Assembly (NCBI GenBank): GCA_017618435.1
Contig: JAFZUH010000128.1
Location: 1-9,488, forward strand
Direction of reading: 5' to 3'
Length of the DNA: 9,488 bases
Source: Bacteroidales bacterium
GTDB taxonomy: Bacteria; Bacteroidota; Bacteroidia; Bacteroidales; WCHB1-69
Numbering within the stretch: the stretch's first letter is position 1; every line of letters begins with the position of its first letter. The notes under the pieces were generated by a model. It searched no databases. It saw only the letters and a list, made by a program, of their open reading frames with translations, and was not told the origin of the DNA. This document shows, one piece after another, positions 6,233-9,488 of this stretch. Position numbers and translations under genes: made by a program.

Positions 6233-7717
6233 AACAGGTGTAAAAAATATATTTGTCAATTGCTTTGTTGCAGTATGTTGTGTTTGTCCGGCTTATTTTC
6301 TGTATCGGCACAAGTACCTGTATTGCGTTCAGATTCTTTGATTATAGAGCAGTTGGATAAATTGTTGGATTCGTGGTATGCCAAAAATGCCGTTTATCAC
6401 GAACAGTCCCAAAAGCCGCATATTTCCAAACCGATTTCTTCCGCCAATGAAGATTCTATAACGATGTTGAGACTTAAGGAATTGACCGACAAAACGGTTT
6501 TCCCTATGGTGTACAACAACGATATTAAAAACTACATTAAATTATATACCAAACGGAAGCAGTCTGTATCCTTGCTTTTGGGCTTGGCCAAATATTATTT
6601 CCCGATGTTTGAAGAAGTTTTGGACAAATACAATTGTCCGTTGGAATTGAAGTATTTGGCTATAATAGAATCTGCTCTCAATCCCAATGCGGTATCAAGG
6701 GCTGGGGCGACAGGTTTGTGGCAATTTATGTACAAAACGGGCGTGTTGTACGGTTTGGAAGTCAATACCTTGGTGGATTATCGCAGAGACCCCATTAAGG
6801 CAACCGATGCCGCTGCCCGCTATTTGAAATATTTGAGCGACACATTTTTCGGAGATTGGGTGTTGGCCATGGCGGCCTACAATTGCGGTCCGGGTAATGT
6901 TACCAAAGCCATTGTGCGTTCGGGGGGCAAAACCAATTTCTGGGATTTGTACAATTACCTTCCGAAGGAAACGAGAGGCTATGTGCCTGCATTTTACGGT
7001 GCATGGTATGCTATGCGTTACTATGATAAATATGGTATAACTGCCGCCGAAGCCAAGTTTGCCCAAACGGATACGGTGCATATTCATCATAAGGTGCATT
7101 TCAAACAAATAGAGGCTTTGCTCGGTCTCCCCGAAGAGGAAATGAAACTCTTGAATCCTCAATATAAAATGAGCATTGTGCCGGCTTCTGAAGATAAGGC
7201 TATGGTATTGGTGCTGCCGGTAACATATATTAATAAATTTTTGGTGATGAAGGATAGTATATATAATTATAATACGGATCAATATTTTCAACCGGCAAAA
7301 ATTTCCGATGATATTTTTAATATAACCTCTACCGATAGTATGGGAACATATCGTATGGAACCCAGACGTCATGTGGTGAAAAAAGGGGAAACCTTGTCCG
7401 CCATTGCCAGAAAATATTCAACAACGGCGGCGACTATTGCCAATTTGAATAAAATTTCGCTTAATGCAACGCTTCGTGTAGGTCAAAGTCTTATTGTGGG
7501 CTATAAAAAAATATTTGTTCCTAAACCGAAACAAGATACGGCTGCTGTTCAGAGCGATACGTTGATAAAACAAGATACGACTGCCTTGAAACAGATTCCG
7601 TTGGATACGGTGGCTTCTAAGCATACCCCTACACAAACACAAGCCATATTGCCACAAAAGGATACAATGTCGGTACGAGCCATTGAAACGAAACAAAACA
7701 ATATTACAAATCCTTAA
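6227..7717 (+). CDS. mltD: MltD-like membrane-bound or periplasmic lytic transglycosylase with C-terminal LysM
   Basis: A 496-aa exported enzyme that would cleave the MurNAc-GlcNAc bond of peptidoglycan to form 1,6-anhydro ends (SLT fold, GH23). I start it at ATG 6227 because this leaves a clean signal peptide: NRCKK, a hydrophobic core, and cleavage after SVSA with Gln29 following. The frame extends upstream to TTG 6188, but that part overlaps the promoter. The SLT domain spans about residues 125-265, with the catalytic Glu148 in IIESALNPNAVS, the GATGLWQFM motif (160-168) and AAYNCGPGNV (216-225). One LysM lies at about 381-426 (HVVKKGETLSAIARKYS). The last 65 residues are Thr/Gln/Lys-rich and low in complexity. 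It is divergent from the M23-LysM gene and begins an apparent operon with truB 11 bp downstream. The mltD symbol reflects family resemblance. Confidence 0.93.
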   Translation: MENRCKKYICQLLCCSMLCLSGLFSVSAQVPVLRSDSLIIEQLDKLLDSWYAKNAVYHEQSQKPHISKPISSANEDSITMLRLKELTDKTVFPMVYNNDIKNYIKLYTKRKQSVSLLLGLAKYYFPMFEEVLDKYNCPLELKYLAIIESALNPNAVSRAGATGLWQFMYKTGVLYGLEVNTLVDYRRDPIKATDAAARYLKYLSDTFFGDWVLAMAAYNCGPGNVTKAIVRSGGKTNFWDLYNYLPKETRGYVPAFYGAWYAMRYYDKYGITAAEAKFAQTDTVHIHHKVHFKQIEALLGLPEEEMKLLNPQYKMSIVPASEDKAMVLVLPVTYINKFLVMKDSIYNYNTDQYFQPAKISDDIFNITSTDSMGTYRMEPRRHVVKKGETLSAIARKYSTTAATIANLNKISLNATLRVGQSLIVGYKKIFVPKPKQDTAAVQSDTLIKQDTTALKQIPLDTVASKHTPTQTQAILPQKDTMSVRAIETKQNNITNP

Positions 7718-7728
7718 TTGTAGGTGTG

Positions 7729-8460
7729 ATGAATGTTTTGGATATCTCAAATATAGATATAAATGGAGATATATTGTTGATAGACAAACCATTGAGGTGG
7801 ACTTCGTTTGATGTGGTAAACAAACTGAAGTGTCTTGTCAGACAAACATTCAATTTAAAGAAAATCAAAATAGGTCATGCCGGAACATTAGACCCACTGG
7901 CAACAGGTTTGTTGATAGTGTGCGTGGGCAAATGTACCAAACAAATTCCGGAAATACAGACTTTGCAAAAAAAATATACCGGTACCTTTACCATTGGGGC
8001 AACAACAGCAAGTTTTGATTTGGAAAAACCTATAGAAAATCCACAGCCATACGAGCATATAACCCCGCAGGACATACAAAATGCCAAACGGTTGCTAACT
8101 GGAGAAATAGAGCAAATCCCTCCCGTTTTTTCTGCTTTGAAAATCAATGGTCAGAAAGCCTATACCAAGGCTCGTCAAGATGAAGATGTGCAATTGTCAG
8201 CACGAAAGGTGAATGTTTATCAGTTTGATACGCCACGCATAGCATTGCCGGAAGTGGATTTTGAAATTACTTGCAGCAAAGGAACTTATATCCGTTCCAT
8301 GGCTCGGGATTTCGGTCAGATATTGGGTTGCGGAGCCTATCTCAGCACTTTGAGACGGGTTGCCATAGGGGATTATACCATAGATAAAGCCTTTGATTTC
8401 AGTCCGTTTGTTGATATAAACAGGACTCATAAAGGAAAGAAAAAAGATTTTGAACTGTAA
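7729..8460 (+). CDS. truB: tRNA pseudouridine(55) synthase TruB
   Basis: This enzyme converts U55 to pseudouridine in the T-loop of tRNAs in the cytoplasm. The key motif GHAGTLDPLATG (residues 49-60) contains the catalytic Asp55. Other family blocks are LLIDKP with WTSFDVV near the N-terminus, IPPVFSALKINGQKAY in the middle, and CSKGTYIRSMARD. At 243 aa it is shorter than the roughly 310-aa proteobacterial form and lacks the C-terminal PUA domain, as is usual in Bacteroidota. I use ATG at 7729; a GTG directly before it at 7726 would add one residue. An AGG at 7722-7724 is too close to act as a normal Shine-Dalgarno. It follows the mltD-like gene by 11 bp and precedes the DUF3109 gene by 2 bp, so co-transcription is likely, although the function is unrelated to the cell wall. 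Confidence 0.96.
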   Translation: MNVLDISNIDINGDILLIDKPLRWTSFDVVNKLKCLVRQTFNLKKIKIGHAGTLDPLATGLLIVCVGKCTKQIPEIQTLQKKYTGTFTIGATTASFDLEKPIENPQPYEHITPQDIQNAKRLLTGEIEQIPPVFSALKINGQKAYTKARQDEDVQLSARKVNVYQFDTPRIALPEVDFEITCSKGTYIRSMARDFGQILGCGAYLSTLRRVAIGDYTIDKAFDFSPFVDINRTHKGKKKDFEL

Positions 8461-8462
8461 TT

Positions 8463-9029
8463 ATGCTTGTTATAGACAATACCCTTATTTCAGACGATAT
8501 TTTTGATTGCCATTTTTGTTGTGATATGTCTTCTTGCAAAGGCATTTGCTGTGTTGAAGGTGATGCAGGGGCTCCTTTGGAAGAAAAAGAGGTGTCTGTA
8601 TTGGAAGGGGTAATGGAACAAATAAAACCCTATTTGTGTGCTGAAGGCAAGGAGGTTATAAAACAGAATGGGGTGTTTGATTATGATGCGGACGGCTGTC
8701 TGGTAACTCCTTTAATTAATAATGCCATGTGTGCTTTTGGCGTAAAAAATGGAGATATGGTGGAATGTGCCATAGAAAAAGCCTTTTTTGATAAAAAAAT
8801 CAAATTCAGAAAACCGATTTCCTGTCATCTCTATCCGATAAGAATTACCAAATGGAACAATTATGATTCTTTGGATTACCACCAATGGGACGTTTGTAAA
8901 CAAGCCGTAATTAATGGTAAGGCAAAGAATATGAGTGTTTTTGATTTTCTGCAAGAACCTTTGACCAGAAAATATGGAAAAGAATGGGTGGAAAAAGTGA
9001 AACTTTTTCTAAAAATGAGACAACTTTAG
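8463..9029 (+). CDS. DUF3109 family Cys-rich protein
   Basis: A 188-aa predicted cytoplasmic protein with no signal peptide and 12 cysteines. The N-terminal cluster is C16, C19, C20, C25, C29, C30 (in CHFCCDMSSCKGICC), followed by C59, C79, C90, C102, C121 (in KPISCHLYPIR) and C145. This layout matches the DUF3109 family, widespread in Bacteroidota and similar in style to the CxxCxxxCC putative metal-binding proteins (YkgJ group). Binding of zinc, iron or an iron-sulfur cluster is likely but not shown, and the role is unknown. Start is ATG two bases after the truB stop, so it is probably co-translated or co-transcribed with truB. The KPISCHLYPIR block is the most family-typical part. I am sure of the gene and fairly sure of the family by recall, without a search. 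Confidence 0.88.
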   Translation: MLVIDNTLISDDIFDCHFCCDMSSCKGICCVEGDAGAPLEEKEVSVLEGVMEQIKPYLCAEGKEVIKQNGVFDYDADGCLVTPLINNAMCAFGVKNGDMVECAIEKAFFDKKIKFRKPISCHLYPIRITKWNNYDSLDYHQWDVCKQAVINGKAKNMSVFDFLQEPLTRKYGKEWVEKVKLFLKMRQL

Positions 9030-9064
9030 CCAACATTTTTGCGTCTTAACAATATAAAAAGGTT

Positions 9065-9488
9065 ATGCTATCTGAAGATGAGCTGATAAAACAATGTAAA
9101 AAGGGTGACCGAAAGGCACAGAAGCACTTGTATGACAAGTATGCTCCCGTTTTGTTTGCCCTCTGTCAGCGTTATATGGCAACAACAGAAGAAGCCGAAG
9201 ATGCTTTTATAACAGGTTTTACATTAATATTCTCAAAATTGGATACATATAAAAATGAAGGTTCTTTTGAAGGGTGGATGAAGAAAATTATGATAAATAA
9301 TGCCATTTCGTGTTTGCGGACCAATGAAAAATATAAGCATTTGGAAGATGAACAATGTTTGGAAAATATGGGTTCAGAGGTGCCAAGTCCACAGCAAAAA
9401 CTTGAGGCTCAGGAAATTGTTGAAAAAATACAAAATCTTCCCGTAGGTTACAGAACCGTGTTTAATTTGGTGGTAGTGGAAGGATATA
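9065..9488 (+). CDS. ECF-type RNA polymerase sigma factor, 3'-truncated by the window edge
   Basis: 141 codons are visible from ATG 9065 before the window ends. The start LSEDELIKQCKKGDRKAQ is characteristic of Bacteroidota ECF sigma factors, and residues about 20-88 form region 2, including AEDAFITGFTLIFSKLDTY (44-62), SFEGW (67-71) and MINNAISCLR. A linker rich in Glu follows. Region 4 begins near 113 with KLEAQEIVEKIQNLPVGYRTVF; its DNA-binding helix is off the window. In region 2.2 the common LQE is FIT (48-50), a variation I recall in a subgroup of this phylum. It would bind core RNA polymerase and redirect it to -35 elements. It resembles the group that includes SigP of Porphyromonas gingivalis, but that identity is not established. 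No membrane-bound anti-sigma gene is visible. It is 35 bp after the DUF3109 gene with no clear promoter between. Confidence 0.9.
   Translation, partial: MLSEDELIKQCKKGDRKAQKHLYDKYAPVLFALCQRYMATTEEAEDAFITGFTLIFSKLDTYKNEGSFEGWMKKIMINNAISCLRTNEKYKHLEDEQCLENMGSEVPSPQQKLEAQEIVEKIQNLPVGYRTVFNLVVVEGY

Noticed and set aside
6105..6311. 68-aa open frame on the - strand facing the mltD-like gene
   Set aside because: It overlaps the mltD start and promoter, has no recognisable domain, and its NCME ending merely mirrors the 12-bp inverted repeat.
6695..7372. 225-aa open frame on the - strand inside the transglycosylase gene
   Set aside because: It is antisense to the conserved SLT domain and has no recognisable motif.

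Overview
The window looks like chromosomal DNA from an AT-rich member of the Bacteroidota, most likely Bacteroidales. The evidence is a TTTG / TAnnTTTG-type promoter in front of the lytic transglycosylase gene, genes with no clear Shine-Dalgarno sequence, a short TruB without a PUA domain, a DUF3109 protein, an ECF sigma factor of a type common in this phylum, and signal peptides followed directly by Gln. It reads as ordinary core and cell-envelope DNA. I see no insertion sequence, phage gene, CRISPR array, rRNA or tRNA.

Region 1 (1-3010, + strand) is a tightly coupled three-gene unit: the C-terminal part of a Gfo/Idh/MocA sugar oxidoreductase, an unrecognised lipoprotein, and a polyprenyl-phosphate sugar-1-phosphate transferase. 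Both junctions are TAATG overlaps, so the three are probably translated together. The set suggests synthesis of a surface glycan, with the transferase loading the first sugar on the lipid carrier.

Region 2 (3017-5837, - strand) holds two M23 peptidase genes. The upstream one encodes an exported protein with TPR-like repeats, an M23 domain and a C-terminal LysM. The downstream one encodes a membrane-anchored coiled-coil M23 protein that starts at GTG. Both keep all the zinc and catalytic residues. The second gene converges on the sugar transferase with only 6 bp between stop codons.

Region 3 (5838-6226) is a 389-bp divergent intergenic region and the least explained part of the window. It has a perfect 16-bp stem followed by a T-tract on the + strand, with no + strand gene before it. 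It also has a possible upstream promoter, a 12-bp inverted repeat that covers the start codon of the next gene, and a near-consensus promoter ending 8 bp before that start codon.

Region 4 (6227-9488, + strand) runs mltD-like lytic transglycosylase, truB, a DUF3109 Cys-rich protein, and an ECF sigma factor cut by the window end. Gaps are 11, 2 and 35 bp, consistent with one operon. Together with region 2, three peptidoglycan-cleaving enzymes lie within 4.7 kb, two of them with C-terminal LysM domains and transcribed divergently from one control region.
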